Positions 25,170 through 34,950 of a stretch of 64,000 nt of DNA are shown here, piece by piece. Position numbers and translations under genes: made by a program. Within the stretch, counting starts at the first letter, position 1. Every line of letters starts with the position of its first letter. Source of the DNA: Bacteroidales bacterium UBA3653 (GTDB lineage Bacteria > Bacteroidota > Bacteroidia > Bacteroidales > Paludibacteraceae); contig DFKE01000011.1 of assembly GCA_002373505.1 (NCBI GenBank), positions 48,692 through 112,691 on the forward strand. Direction: 5' to 3'. The notes below the pieces were generated by a model, which saw only the letters and a program-made list of their open reading frames with translations, had not been told where the DNA came from and ran no database searches.

Positions 25170-28136
25170 ATGGTAAAAGGACAATTTATATCGATTAACG
25201 GCGAACGGTTTTATGAGATTGCCAATTACGATGAGATGCAGCCGTTCTTCATCTCGCTGGCGTCGGATACGGATCTATGGATGTACCTGTCTTCTACCGG
25301 AGGACTGACGGCCGGTCGCAGAAGTCCCGGGGAAGCGCTTTTCCCGTATTATACGGACGACAAGATTACGGAGAGCTATGAGTTTACCGGTCCGCGCACG
25401 ATCATCAACGCGTGGCGTCCGTTCTCGAACATGCAGCAGCCGGTATATGAAATATCCCGTAAGATAGCCAAATCGCTGGTAGGTAACCAGATCGTATTCT
25501 GCGAGGAGAACCATACACTCGGTTTGCGTTTCTCCTATCTCTGGGCACCGGCAGGAAAGTACGGCTGGGTGCGCAGAGCCACCCTGGAGAACCTGACGGA
25601 CAAAGCGATAGACATTGATCTGACCGACAAACTGATGAATGTTCTTCCCGCTGGTGTAGAGCGCAAGACCCAGAATGAGTTTTCTACGCTTGTGGACGGC
25701 TATAAGAAGACGGAGATTATCGGCTCATTGGGTCTTTTCCGCATGGAAGCAATCCTTGTCGATCGGGCAGAACCCAGCGAGTCTCTCACGTGCAATACGG
25801 TATATTGTCTGGGATTACCTGACGCCGATTACAGCCAGACGGCTTCGAAAGGTGTGCGCGGAGCTTTTACGGCTCATTCACGACTCGTTTTGCACTCTTC
25901 CGTTACTTGGTACAACGTGCTGGACGTGAGTCAGGATGCGGTAGCGGTACATGATTTGATGCATTTTATCGCACAGCCGGATGCTATCGCGGAGATAGAA
26001 GCGGCGATGAAGCAGTCCACCGAGACGCTGAAGCAGATAGTCGCGAAAAACGACGGCGTACAGCATACCGGCGATGAAGCGAATGATGCACGCCATTTCG
26101 CCAACGTGCTGTTTAACACCATGCGCGGCGGCTATTATCTGACCTATCCGCCGAAATCTGCTACGGAAGATCTGCCTTTGACTTTCGGTCGTCGCCACGG
26201 CGATCCTTCGCGGCCATGGAACTTGTTTGATATCCGTGTGCAGGACGAGAAGGGAAACCCGGTGGTAGCCTATCAGGGTAACTGGCGCGATATATTCCAG
26301 AACTGGGAAGCGCTGTCGCTCTCCTATCCGCTCTTTATCAATCATATCATCGCCAAGTTCCTCAATGCCACTACGGCGGACGGCTATAACCCCTACCGTA
26401 TCTCCAACCACGGCATTGACTGGGAGGTGATAGAGCCGGAGAACCCATGGTCGAACATCGGCTATTGGGGAGACCACCAGATTATCTATCTTCTCAAACT
26501 GCTGGAGATCAGTTATCAGCACGATCCCGATACTTTGCGCAGTCTGCTTAACGAGCGGCAGTATGCTTTCGCCAATGTGCCATACCGCCTCAAATCGTAC
26601 AAGGAGATAGTGGCGGATCCGAAGAACAGCATTTGGTTCGATACCGAGTTGCATAACCGGATCATGGCTTTAGTGCCGCAAATGGGCGCAGACGCCAAAC
26701 TGATCCTGGACGAGAAACAACAGGTGCGCCGGACAACAATGGCGGACAAGCTGCTTATCACGCTGCTGACCAAACTGTCGAATTTTATTCCGGACGCCGG
26801 CATATGGATGAATACGCTGCGGCCGGAATGGAACGATGCGAATAATGCGCTGGTAGGTTACGGCGCTTCTATGGTGACGCTCTATTATATGCGCCGCTAT
26901 ATCACTTTCCTGCAATCCCTTGTTACCTCGGATATTACGGTAGGTACAGAGACTGCGGATTTCCTGGCGGCTATTCATAAGGCCCTGCAGTCGTGTGAAA
27001 ACAGCCGCCGGTATATAGATGCTGCCGGTCTTGCGGGCGAACAGTACCGCACACGGGTGTATGGCGGAATAAGCGGAAACAGGCAGACCGTGTCGCGAGA
27101 AGAGATACAGACATTCCTGGCAGATGCGCTAAAGCGCATAGATGCTTCTATCCGCGCCAACAAGCGGGAGGACGGCTTGTACGAGGCGTACAACCTTATC
27201 CGCTTTACGGAGACCGGTGAGGGTATTGAGATTTCCCATCTCTATCAGATGCTGGAGGGACAAGTGGCGGTACTTACTTCGGGCATCCTCTCCGGTGAGG
27301 AATCTGCGGATCTGCTGGATGCTATGCGGGCATCGGATCTGTACAGGGAAGACCAGCGGTCGTATATGCTGTACCCGAACCGCAAACGCAAGACATTCCT
27401 GGAACTCAACAACGTGCCTTCCGACAGCGTTCTGCTGACGCCTGAGATCCGGCAGAAATATCTGGGTACCATCCTCAAACAGGATTGCGACGGAGGTATC
27501 CATTTCGATGCGCAATACCGCAATGCCAATAACCTGCCCGAGGAATTGAAAGACCTCTATGAGTCCGTCTTCAATCACCATGCCTTCACCGGCCGTTCCG
27601 GCACGTTCTATAAATATGAAGGATTAGGTTGTATCTATTGGCATATGGTGTCCAAACTGCTGCTGGCGGTAGGAGAGACGATAAGCCAAGTACCAAGTGA
27701 CCAAGTACCAAGTACCAAGGAGGAAACGCTACAGCGTCTTCGCGCTCATTACAGGGCTATCCGCGAAGGCATCGGTTCGCATAAACGTCCGGACGAATAC
27801 GGTGCGTTCCCGTTTGATCCGTATTCGCATACACCCTCTATGGCAGGAGTGCAGCAACCCGGTATGACCGGTCAGGTGAAAGAAGATATCATCTCCCGTT
27901 TCTTTGAACTCGGCGTGTCCGTTCATGACGGTCAGATCACCTTCTGTCCGACCATGCTGACCGAGTCGGATTTCAAAGACGGCGAGTTGCATTTCACCTA
28001 CTGCGGCACGGAGGTTGTCTATAAGAAATCAGCCAGGTCAGACCTGCATCAGCCGTCTTTGACTCTGTCCAAAGAGCAAAGCTCCCATATCTTTGCCCGC
28101 GACGGAGAGATTAAAAAGCTTGTGGTTGAATTATAA
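25170..28136 (+). CDS. Large cytoplasmic glycoside phosphorylase, GH94/GH149/GH161-like (probable beta-1,3-glucan phosphorylase)
   Basis: The protein has 988 residues and no signal peptide. The N-terminal part (SSTGGLTAGRRSP and YYTDDKI) matches the beta-sandwich of the GH94-related phosphorylases, followed by an alpha/alpha barrel. SNIGYWGDHQIIYLLKLLE puts a conserved Asp at 435 that may be the catalytic acid; this is inference. The length and the laminarin setting favour GH149 or GH161 (beta-1,3-oligoglucan phosphorylases giving glucose 1-phosphate) over cellobiose phosphorylase. It follows the sugar symporter and overlaps functionally with it. An unusual loop near 839-851 (SQVPSDQVPSTKE) is encoded by a CCAAGTA repeat. 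Family call needs a CAZy profile search. Confidence 0.75.
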   Translation: MVKGQFISINGERFYEIANYDEMQPFFISLASDTDLWMYLSSTGGLTAGRRSPGEALFPYYTDDKITESYEFTGPRTIINAWRPFSNMQQPVYEISRKIAKSLVGNQIVFCEENHTLGLRFSYLWAPAGKYGWVRRATLENLTDKAIDIDLTDKLMNVLPAGVERKTQNEFSTLVDGYKKTEIIGSLGLFRMEAILVDRAEPSESLTCNTVYCLGLPDADYSQTASKGVRGAFTAHSRLVLHSSVTWYNVLDVSQDAVAVHDLMHFIAQPDAIAEIEAAMKQSTETLKQIVAKNDGVQHTGDEANDARHFANVLFNTMRGGYYLTYPPKSATEDLPLTFGRRHGDPSRPWNLFDIRVQDEKGNPVVAYQGNWRDIFQNWEALSLSYPLFINHIIAKFLNATTADGYNPYRISNHGIDWEVIEPENPWSNIGYWGDHQIIYLLKLLEISYQHDPDTLRSLLNERQYAFANVPYRLKSYKEIVADPKNSIWFDTELHNRIMALVPQMGADAKLILDEKQQVRRTTMADKLLITLLTKLSNFIPDAGIWMNTLRPEWNDANNALVGYGASMVTLYYMRRYITFLQSLVTSDITVGTETADFLAAIHKALQSCENSRRYIDAAGLAGEQYRTRVYGGISGNRQTVSREEIQTFLADALKRIDASIRANKREDGLYEAYNLIRFTETGEGIEISHLYQMLEGQVAVLTSGILSGEESADLLDAMRASDLYREDQRSYMLYPNRKRKTFLELNNVPSDSVLLTPEIRQKYLGTILKQDCDGGIHFDAQYRNANNLPEELKDLYESVFNHHAFTGRSGTFYKYEGLGCIYWHMVSKLLLAVGETISQVPSDQVPSTKEETLQRLRAHYRAIREGIGSHKRPDEYGAFPFDPYSHTPSMAGVQQPGMTGQVKEDIISRFFELGVSVHDGQITFCPTMLTESDFKDGELHFTYCGTEVVYKKSARSDLHQPSLTLSKEQSSHIFARDGEIKKLVVEL
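27686..27720 (+). repeat. In-frame CCAAGTA array in the phosphorylase gene
   Basis: CCAAGTA, CCAAGTGA, CCAAGTA, CCAAGTA, CCAAGG. The units add the flexible stretch SQVPSDQVPSTK to the protein. One unit is 8 bp long, so the unit number keeps the reading frame only in this combination. Confidence 0.75.
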
Positions 28137-28138
28137 GG

Positions 28139-31100
28139 ATGAAAAAGCCTGTAATCTCCATATGGATAGTTGTCCTGTTCTCACTCTTTTTAGGAGGACG
28201 GGTAGGTTTGTCCGCCCAGACAGCGGTGCCTCTTGGCGCAGGTTCGTATGCATCGTTTGCGCCGCTGGCAGAAAGCCGTTCATCGCTTCATGAGGGATGT
28301 CAAGCCTACCAGACGGAGCACAGGCGTCTCTATCTGCCGGATTCGTTATTACAGCGCCTGGCACCGGCGGACGGCTCTGCGGAGGGTTCTTTGGCTCTTC
28401 CAAGCAACGACTGGTGGACCTATGCATTGGTGAACCAATGGACAGGCAAACTATGGTTCTATCCGGGCTGGGCGGAAGCCAAAGACGGAGAACTACAGAT
28501 CGGTTTCCCCTCCTATTGGGAACCGACAGGATGTGAGGTCAAATGGAATACCCCGCTCACTGTCTCTTTTACAAATACCATAACCGGTAAGAGAGCGGCT
28601 TTCCGCGAGGCTCTTGTGGATAACTGGTCGGATTTCATGATGTCGTTTGTGATGCAGGACGGGGAGGCATGGGTGCGTGTCACCTGCATGCAGGGATCGC
28701 CGCTGGTGTGGATAGAGACAAAGAATATTACTGCGCAGGTGACGAATCCCGATAGTTCCCGTTTCGGTGTTTTCTCCGATCAGCAAGTGACGACGGTTGC
28801 GCTGCTGACAGACGGACTGGATGCTGCCCATGCAGGGAGTTTTGCCCGTCGTATCCCTCGCCGAACAAGGCTGGATTATCAGGTTGATATGTCCCAATCC
28901 CGTTTGACCACCACCTTCCGCGTTTATACAGACGATCAAACGGCCAATAACCAAACGGCAAATGTCCTGATGGCTTTTTTGCCGCACCATTATTACAGTC
29001 ACGAGGGATTGAATGGTCAAACATCAGGTGCCCCGATAGCCAACGGAATAACCTATATGTCCCCGCGCGGGGAGATGCGTCTGGCGGAGGGGAATAATTT
29101 TGCCTTCGTCTATCCGATAGATGGCTTCTTGCCTTTCTTCCCGGCTCCGCAGGAATGGAAAGAGGGTTTCTCCCGTACCCGCATGCTGGCTCTGGAGTCC
29201 GATTACGCAGCGCGCGGTTCTTTCGGCGCCGACACCTATTGGGGAGGGAAAGGGCTTACCCAGATGATGCACTATATGACCTTTGCACTCCAGATGGGCG
29301 ACACAACAACCTATCTTATGGCGAAAAAGAGACTGCGTGCCACACTTGAGAACTGGTACACCTATACTCCGGGGGAACAGAACATGTATTTCGCACGCTT
29401 CCCGCGATGGGGCGCAATGGTCGGTTTTGACACCTCGTACGACTCCGAAACATTCAATGACCATCATTTCCATTATGGCTATTTCATTTATGCCTCGGCA
29501 GTGCTATGTATGCTGGATGCTGATTTTAAATCGAAATACGGCGCGATGGCGCGAGAGGTGGCGTTGGATTATGCTTGTTGGTTGAGGGATAATCACCGCT
29601 ATCCGCTTTTCCGTACCTTTAATCCCTATTGCGGTCATTCGTTTGCCGGCGGTATGGGAAACGGTGGTAACGGAAACGGTCAGGAGTCTTCCTCCGAGGC
29701 AATGCAGTCCTGGGGCGGGGTTTGGCTGCTGGGCGAAGCACTGGGCGATCAGGCGATGCGTGATGCTGGTATCTTCGGCTATACCGTAGAGGCAAAAGCA
29801 ACAGCGGAGTATTGGTTCGACCGCAAAAGACGCAATATTGACTACACCAAATACACCCACCCTTATTGCTGCAATCTGACGATGCAGGGCGTAGGTTGGT
29901 GGACTTGGTTCAGCGGCGACCCTGTCTGGATGCACTCTATCCAGTGGTTGCCTACCTCACCCATACTCACTAATTATTTCTCGCAGGATCTGGCTTTCAC
30001 GCGTTGGGACTACACGGAGATGTACAGCCATAAAGAAGTGGGCGACTATGAGGCGGCAACCGGAGGCTTGGGGGACGAGTCGGGACTGGGCAATGTGTGC
30101 CTGTCCTATCTGGCGCTCTTTGATGCCGATTCTGCGGCGAGAGTATGGGATCGAATGGATGCGAAAAACAAGGCATTGGCGAAGAACCCCGATACAGGAG
30201 GTATCACCTATTGGCTGGCGCATTCCCATCGCTCGTTAGGAGAGAAACGGTTTGACATTCACGCCGATCATCCGATGGCGTGTGCTTACACGGATACTCT
30301 GACTAATGTATCTACGTATGCGGCATATAATGCTTCTCCGGCTACGATAACTGTGCATTTCTTCGGAGCGAAAGACACAACGGTTGAGGTGCCTGCGAAC
30401 AGCCTGATGGTAACTACTGACGACGGTCGTCCGGCGTCAGTATATACCGCAATAACAGATGAGGAAGAAGACATAACTCCGGATCCTTTGGCTTGGGACC
30501 TGCCATATCCTAATCTGGCGTTGCATAAAACCGTGACGGTCTCGTCCGAAGAGAACGCAGGCTGTCTGGCTGTAAACTTGACAGACGGACAGACAAATAC
30601 CCGTTGGGGATCAGCCCATCGTGATAATGAATGGGCGATGGTGGACCTTGGCGAACAATGTTTTATTGATCATATAGTGCTGCGATGGGAAGCGGCATAT
30701 GCTTCTACTTATGAACTGGCACTGAGCGACGATGCTGCTACCTGGAAAACCGTTACGTTATCTTCCTCCGGCGGAGTGGAAACGATATATCCCTCCCGTG
30801 AGTGGTGGGAGGGGGAGAGGTTGTCCCGTGCCCGTTATATCCGTATCACAGGAGTCGAAAGGGCAACTACCTATGGCGTGTCGCTTTACGAACTTGAGGC
30901 CTACGGCCGTCCCCTAACCGGCGATCCGACGAAGATATTTGCCGTTGCTCTTTCTGCTACCGACACCGTCCTCTATCAGGGGCAAAGCACGACACTTACT
31001 ACCACGGCGTATAATTATAACGGAGAGGTGATGTCTGTCCGGAACGAGACACTGAATTATCCCGATTATGGGATCTATACCGTGACGCGCAGTGTCGAGG

Positions 31101-31906
31101 GTTGCGGGGCTTCCTTGTCCATCGTGGTACTGGAGACGGAGCAGGCTGCGTCAGTTGAGGTGTCACCGGAGGAAGTGACAATACCGTTAGGCGATACCCA
31201 AATCTTCGAAATCCGTATTGTCAACCAGTTCGGTGAGAAGATGGACGGCTGTTCGGAGACATTCCGGGCTACCCGGGTGGGGGACACAACGGTGGTCTTC
31301 GATTGTTATGGGGACGAGGTATCGGCACTTGTGCATGTGAAGGATTATGGGGAGGTGAATCTTGCGCTTGGCAAACCGGTTACGGCATCAGGTGCCGAGG
31401 GGGACGGCACATCAGCAGCAAAGGCAGTTGATGGCAACATGGAAACCCGCTGGTCCAGCAGATTCCTGGATAATGAATGGGTGACGATTGATTTGGAAAA
31501 CTGCTATCTGCTGACAACGGTCAAACTCTATTGGGAAAACGCATATGCCACTTCTTATGATATAGAGGGCAGCGATGATGACACCAATTATCGTCTGCTT
31601 AAATCCGTGACGAACGCGACGGGTGGCGTACAGACAATCAATATACGTGATAATGAAGAGCCGGTAGCGGCGCGGTTTATTCGTATTTTATGCAAGACCC
31701 GTAATACCGGCTATGGTTCGTCTCTATGGGAGATAGAGATCTACGGCGAATCAAGATGTGCCAACCAAGAGACAGCAATCTCTGATCAGCCGGTGGTAAA
31801 TGATAAATGTTCAAATGGTAAATTTATTCGCGATGGGCAATTATATATATCACATGACGGAGTTATTTATACTGTCGGCGGTCTTGTCTTCATGCGCGAG
31901 AGATAA
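28139..31906 (+). CDS. GH81 endo-beta-1,3-glucanase with two discoidin domains and C-terminal tag
   Basis: The protein has 1255 residues with a signal peptide (cut near LSAQ). The GH81 domain (about 60-790) has the opening SNDWWTYALVNQWTGK, the core NDHHFHYGYFIYASAVL with Asp441, and NGQESSSEAMQSWGG with Glu516 and Glu520, the candidate nucleophile region. Two F5/8 type C (discoidin) domains follow (about 795-925, NLALHKTVTVSS; and 1080-1210, NLALGKPVTASG), separated by Ig-like beta-strands. The last 28 residues (DGQLYISHDG, then YTVGG) are the tag also seen on the 842-aa protein and a GH16. It cleaves long beta-1,3-glucan chains outside the cell. Starts 2 nt after the phosphorylase stop. Confidence 0.92.
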   Translation: MKKPVISIWIVVLFSLFLGGRVGLSAQTAVPLGAGSYASFAPLAESRSSLHEGCQAYQTEHRRLYLPDSLLQRLAPADGSAEGSLALPSNDWWTYALVNQWTGKLWFYPGWAEAKDGELQIGFPSYWEPTGCEVKWNTPLTVSFTNTITGKRAAFREALVDNWSDFMMSFVMQDGEAWVRVTCMQGSPLVWIETKNITAQVTNPDSSRFGVFSDQQVTTVALLTDGLDAAHAGSFARRIPRRTRLDYQVDMSQSRLTTTFRVYTDDQTANNQTANVLMAFLPHHYYSHEGLNGQTSGAPIANGITYMSPRGEMRLAEGNNFAFVYPIDGFLPFFPAPQEWKEGFSRTRMLALESDYAARGSFGADTYWGGKGLTQMMHYMTFALQMGDTTTYLMAKKRLRATLENWYTYTPGEQNMYFARFPRWGAMVGFDTSYDSETFNDHHFHYGYFIYASAVLCMLDADFKSKYGAMAREVALDYACWLRDNHRYPLFRTFNPYCGHSFAGGMGNGGNGNGQESSSEAMQSWGGVWLLGEALGDQAMRDAGIFGYTVEAKATAEYWFDRKRRNIDYTKYTHPYCCNLTMQGVGWWTWFSGDPVWMHSIQWLPTSPILTNYFSQDLAFTRWDYTEMYSHKEVGDYEAATGGLGDESGLGNVCLSYLALFDADSAARVWDRMDAKNKALAKNPDTGGITYWLAHSHRSLGEKRFDIHADHPMACAYTDTLTNVSTYAAYNASPATITVHFFGAKDTTVEVPANSLMVTTDDGRPASVYTAITDEEEDITPDPLAWDLPYPNLALHKTVTVSSEENAGCLAVNLTDGQTNTRWGSAHRDNEWAMVDLGEQCFIDHIVLRWEAAYASTYELALSDDAATWKTVTLSSSGGVETIYPSREWWEGERLSRARYIRITGVERATTYGVSLYELEAYGRPLTGDPTKIFAVALSATDTVLYQGQSTTLTTTAYNYNGEVMSVRNETLNYPDYGIYTVTRSVEGCGASLSIVVLETEQAASVEVSPEEVTIPLGDTQIFEIRIVNQFGEKMDGCSETFRATRVGDTTVVFDCYGDEVSALVHVKDYGEVNLALGKPVTASGAEGDGTSAAKAVDGNMETRWSSRFLDNEWVTIDLENCYLLTTVKLYWENAYATSYDIEGSDDDTNYRLLKSVTNATGGVQTINIRDNEEPVAARFIRILCKTRNTGYGSSLWEIEIYGESRCANQETAISDQPVVNDKCSNGKFIRDGQLYISHDGVIYTVGGLVFMRER

Positions 31907-31956
31907 AATCACCGTTTTGCCCGCGAAGGCATAATACTGCAAATACTTATTGAGTT

Positions 31957-34296
31957 ATGAAAAAAATAGTTATTTTTGTTGCGCTTTGTGCGCTGAGTGC
32001 CTGTACGGCAAAGCTACCATCCACCCATGTATGGCTTACATCTGCGGCGGGAGACAAATGCGCAGAGCAGCCTGCCGTGACCTTCCATGAAGGGTCTATG
32101 GACGGGGCTGTAGTGGTCTATCCGGAGGATCGCCGGCAGGTAATTGACGGTTTTGGCGGATCACTCACAGAAAGCTCGGCATTCGTTTTGGCCTGCCTGT
32201 CTCCTGACGAGCGTCAAGCGGTGCTGGAAGAGTTATACGGCGAGAAAGGAGCGAACTTTACGCTTTCCCGTACCCAGATCGGTGCTTCCGACTTCTCCGT
32301 AGAAGGCAAATACTCCTTGGCGGAAGAGGACGGAGATATAGAACTCAAATCGTTCTCTCTGGATCGCGACAAAGAGGGTTTTTCTCGCAGCATTTATCCG
32401 CAAGTGAAAAACTGTAACTACGATCTCTATCATCTGATGAAGGACGTATGGAATATCAAGCAATCCCAGGCGGATAAAGCCTATCGTATCTTTGCCAATA
32501 CATGGACGGCGCCGGCATGGATGAAGGAGAATAAGAAATACTATGAGCGCGAGAACGGTTTCCACCGCGGGGGCGCTCTGCTGCCGGAGTATTATCAGGT
32601 ATATGCAGAGTACCTCGCCAAGTATATAGAAGCGTGGCGTGCCGAAGGCGTGAATATTTGGGCTGTCACGCCTGTTAATGAGCCGATGGGGAATGACGGC
32701 GGCTGGGAGAGTATGGATTTCTGGCCGGCAGTTGAGGCGCAGTTTATCGCCGAGAATCTGGGACCGACCTTTGAGAAACACGGTCTGAACGATGTGGCTA
32801 TCTATGGCTTTGACCAGAATATCTTTGAAATGGGTCCTTATACGGCAGCCATCTATGGCAACGAAGCGGCGAAAAACTATACAACGGGAATGGCTGTACA
32901 TTGGTATGGATCCACTATGGATTGTTTCCCTGCTACCCTGGATAGCATCCATGCTCTTTATCCCGACAAGACCATTCTGCATACCGAAGGATGTATCGAT
33001 AATTTAGGTTGCGACCCATGGGACGGCGTAATGGACCCGGAGGGATTTAAAGAATGCTGCTGGTTTAATAATGATGAATTCTGGTGGAGTCCTGTAGCTA
33101 CCGACTGGGCATATTCTACCCGCTGGGCAGGCAAGACGCATCCCGCATACGCACCCGTACATCGCTACGCGCGTTATATCATAGAAGGTATGAACCACTG
33201 GCTCACGGGTTTTATCGACTGGAACATCGTTCTGGATTCTATCGGCGGACCTAACCACGTCAATAATTTTGCGGCAGCGCAGGTGATGGTTGACTACCAG
33301 AATGATATCATCTATTATACACCGTACTATTACGTGCTCAAGCAGTTCAGCCGTTCTATGCGGCCGGGAGATCAGGTGTTGCGGGTGAAGAACCCGTATC
33401 TGCTGCAAGGCGAGGATCTGCATGTATGCGCTTCGGTAAACGAAAAAGGCGAATATGCAGTCAATATTCTCAACACGGGCGGAGCACGTTTGTTGCCGCT
33501 GCAGATAGGTAATTACTACGCAAAGATAAATGTACCCGAAAACTCGGTAATGACAATAGTAGTACCTCTGCCGGCTTATACACCAGCTCCTGCGGCTAAA
33601 GTAGGAACTGTTGTGCGCGATACAATACAGGGTACGCCATGCTGCGTCTATTTGCCCGATCAGTATGAGACGCGTGCGGCGGCAGAAGTGTTTCCTGTTC
33701 TGTATCTGCAGCATGGTATGTGGGGTGATGAGAACGATTGGGTTGAGCAGGGAAATTTGTTGCACTGGATGGACTCGCTTCTGGCATTGAGAGCCACTAA
33801 AGAGATGGTCGTCATCATGCCGGATAACTGTCCGCATCGTGCCACTTCGGATGAAGAAAGGGCCAATGCCATGTCCGGTGCATGGGAGGCGAACTTCCCG
33901 CAGTTTATCGCCGAAGCAGAACAACGCTACAGTATTAGTTCTGATCCTGCCCAACGTGCAATAGCAGGCCTCTCAATGGGAGGTTTCCATACCATGCATA
34001 TATCCCATTATCTACATGGCAGTTTTGCGAAAGTAGGTCTCTTCTCTCCGGCTATTCGCGCTCCGCGGGAGGCTGAGGTGTATGATCATTGGGAGGAGGA
34101 AGTACGGTTGCAACTGGCCGAAAAACCGCTCTATTGGATAGCTATCGGCAGCGAGGATTTTCTTTACGATAATGTTGCAGAGTACCGCCGTTGGCTCGAT
34201 GAAAACGGGCTGCCTTACACCTATTATGAGAGCGAAGGAGGACATACTTGGCCCAATTGGCAGGACTATATATGCCGCTTCCTGCAGATGATCTGA
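31957..34296 (+). CDS. GH30 beta-glucanase fused to a CE1-like esterase, lipoprotein
   Basis: The protein has 779 residues with a lipoprotein signal (CALSAC). Residues 30-540 are a GH30 enzyme: VIDGFGGSLTESSAF, acid/base Glu242 in TPVNEP, nucleophile Glu344 in LHTEGC, and the closing beta-sandwich. With a beta-1,3-glucan operon the likely activity is beta-1,6-glucanase or beta-1,6-debranching. Residues 545-779 are an alpha/beta hydrolase of the esterase D/CE1 type: YLPDQYET, LQHGMWGDENDW, nucleophile Ser673 in GLSMGG, Asp734 region (GSEDFLYDN) and His763 in GGHTWPNW. All three triad residues are present. The fusion implies that the natural glucan carries ester groups or is linked to an esterified partner. 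Probably last gene of the operon. Confidence 0.88.
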   Translation: MKKIVIFVALCALSACTAKLPSTHVWLTSAAGDKCAEQPAVTFHEGSMDGAVVVYPEDRRQVIDGFGGSLTESSAFVLACLSPDERQAVLEELYGEKGANFTLSRTQIGASDFSVEGKYSLAEEDGDIELKSFSLDRDKEGFSRSIYPQVKNCNYDLYHLMKDVWNIKQSQADKAYRIFANTWTAPAWMKENKKYYERENGFHRGGALLPEYYQVYAEYLAKYIEAWRAEGVNIWAVTPVNEPMGNDGGWESMDFWPAVEAQFIAENLGPTFEKHGLNDVAIYGFDQNIFEMGPYTAAIYGNEAAKNYTTGMAVHWYGSTMDCFPATLDSIHALYPDKTILHTEGCIDNLGCDPWDGVMDPEGFKECCWFNNDEFWWSPVATDWAYSTRWAGKTHPAYAPVHRYARYIIEGMNHWLTGFIDWNIVLDSIGGPNHVNNFAAAQVMVDYQNDIIYYTPYYYVLKQFSRSMRPGDQVLRVKNPYLLQGEDLHVCASVNEKGEYAVNILNTGGARLLPLQIGNYYAKINVPENSVMTIVVPLPAYTPAPAAKVGTVVRDTIQGTPCCVYLPDQYETRAAAEVFPVLYLQHGMWGDENDWVEQGNLLHWMDSLLALRATKEMVVIMPDNCPHRATSDEERANAMSGAWEANFPQFIAEAEQRYSISSDPAQRAIAGLSMGGFHTMHISHYLHGSFAKVGLFSPAIRAPREAEVYDHWEEEVRLQLAEKPLYWIAIGSEDFLYDNVAEYRRWLDENGLPYTYYESEGGHTWPNWQDYICRFLQMI

Positions 34297-34354
34297 TTTC
34301 GGTTTTGGCACGGTATTTGTTCTTTTGGCTGTGAACCATTTAAAATTGACGATT

Positions 34355-34852
34355 ATGAAACGATTAATGATTCTGGCCATCAGTGCCATCCTTGTGGCTA
34401 ACATCAGTGCACAGGAACAGAAAAAAGAAGCAAAAGAAAAGAAGCAGTTCACTAAGGAAGAACGCGTAGATTTCGAAGTAAAGCGTCTTACCCGGGAACT
34501 GATGCTCAGCGACCAACAGGCAGAGAAGTTTGCTACTACTTACCGCGAGTATCGTAACGAATTGGATGAAGTGTTTCAAAAAGAAGAAGGGCAGAAGCAG
34601 TTCGAACCCGGTAAAGAGTTAACGGACAAGGAACTGGACCAACTCGCAAAGAAACGCTTTGCAGGAATGAAGAAATTCGCTGCGGTACAGGAGAAATTTT
34701 ACGACAAATTCCGTAAAGATCTTAGTGCGCGCCAGGTAGAGAAGGTTCTTCGCCTCAAAGACTCCTGTAGCGAAAAAAACGGCTGTGGGCAAAAATGCCA
34801 CAAACATGAAAAAGGGAAAGAGAATGCCCATAAGCATGAAATCCGGAAGTAA
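34355..34852 (+). CDS. Small secreted Spy/DUF4890-like protein
   Basis: ATG 34355 begins a clean signal peptide (MKRLMILAISAILVANISA) and gives 165 residues; the frame is open from 34325 but those ten residues spoil the signal. The mature protein is highly charged and helical, with LTRELMLSDQQAEKFATTYR and LSARQVEKVLRLKD, the two-helix pattern of Spy/CpxP and the Bacteroidota DUF4890 proteins. These are periplasmic and often linked to envelope stress or metal. The tail is rich in Cys, His and Lys (CGQKCHKHEKGKENAHKHE), which may bind metal. It has its own terminator and looks monocistronic. Confidence 0.65.
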   Translation: MKRLMILAISAILVANISAQEQKKEAKEKKQFTKEERVDFEVKRLTRELMLSDQQAEKFATTYREYRNELDEVFQKEEGQKQFEPGKELTDKELDQLAKKRFAGMKKFAAVQEKFYDKFRKDLSARQVEKVLRLKDSCSEKNGCGQKCHKHEKGKENAHKHEIRK

Positions 34853-34859
34853 AAAAAGA

Positions 34860-34880
34860 CCTCGCACCGCGAGGTTTTTT
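34860..34880 (+). terminator. Rho-independent terminator after the Spy-like gene
   Basis: CCTCGC (34860-34865) pairs with GCGAGG (34869-34874) around ACC, followed by six T and preceded by seven A. It lies 8 nt after the stop codon. Confidence 0.85.
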
Positions 34881-34889
34881 CTTTTTCTC

Positions 34890-34920
34890 TTGCATATGTC
34901 AAAAAAAAGCAGTAAATTTG
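34890..34920 (+). promoter_or_regulatory. Promoter of the fumarase-to-rlmN operon
   Basis: TTG at 34890-34892 and TAAATTTG at 34913-34920 are 20 nt apart, 30 nt before the fumarase ATG. Confidence 0.75.
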
Positions 34921-34950
34921 CACCCGCAAATTGTAGCAATATAAATATAC

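Noticed and set aside
31957..33600. GH30 half as glucosylceramidase or xylanase
   Set aside because: The family alone allows it, but the operon is devoted to beta-glucan, so beta-1,6-glucanase is more likely; left open in the entry.
34296..34354. Promoter for the Spy-like gene
   Set aside because: A TATTTG is present but lacks the two spacer bases of TAnnTTTG and has no TTG at the right distance, so I do not annotate one.
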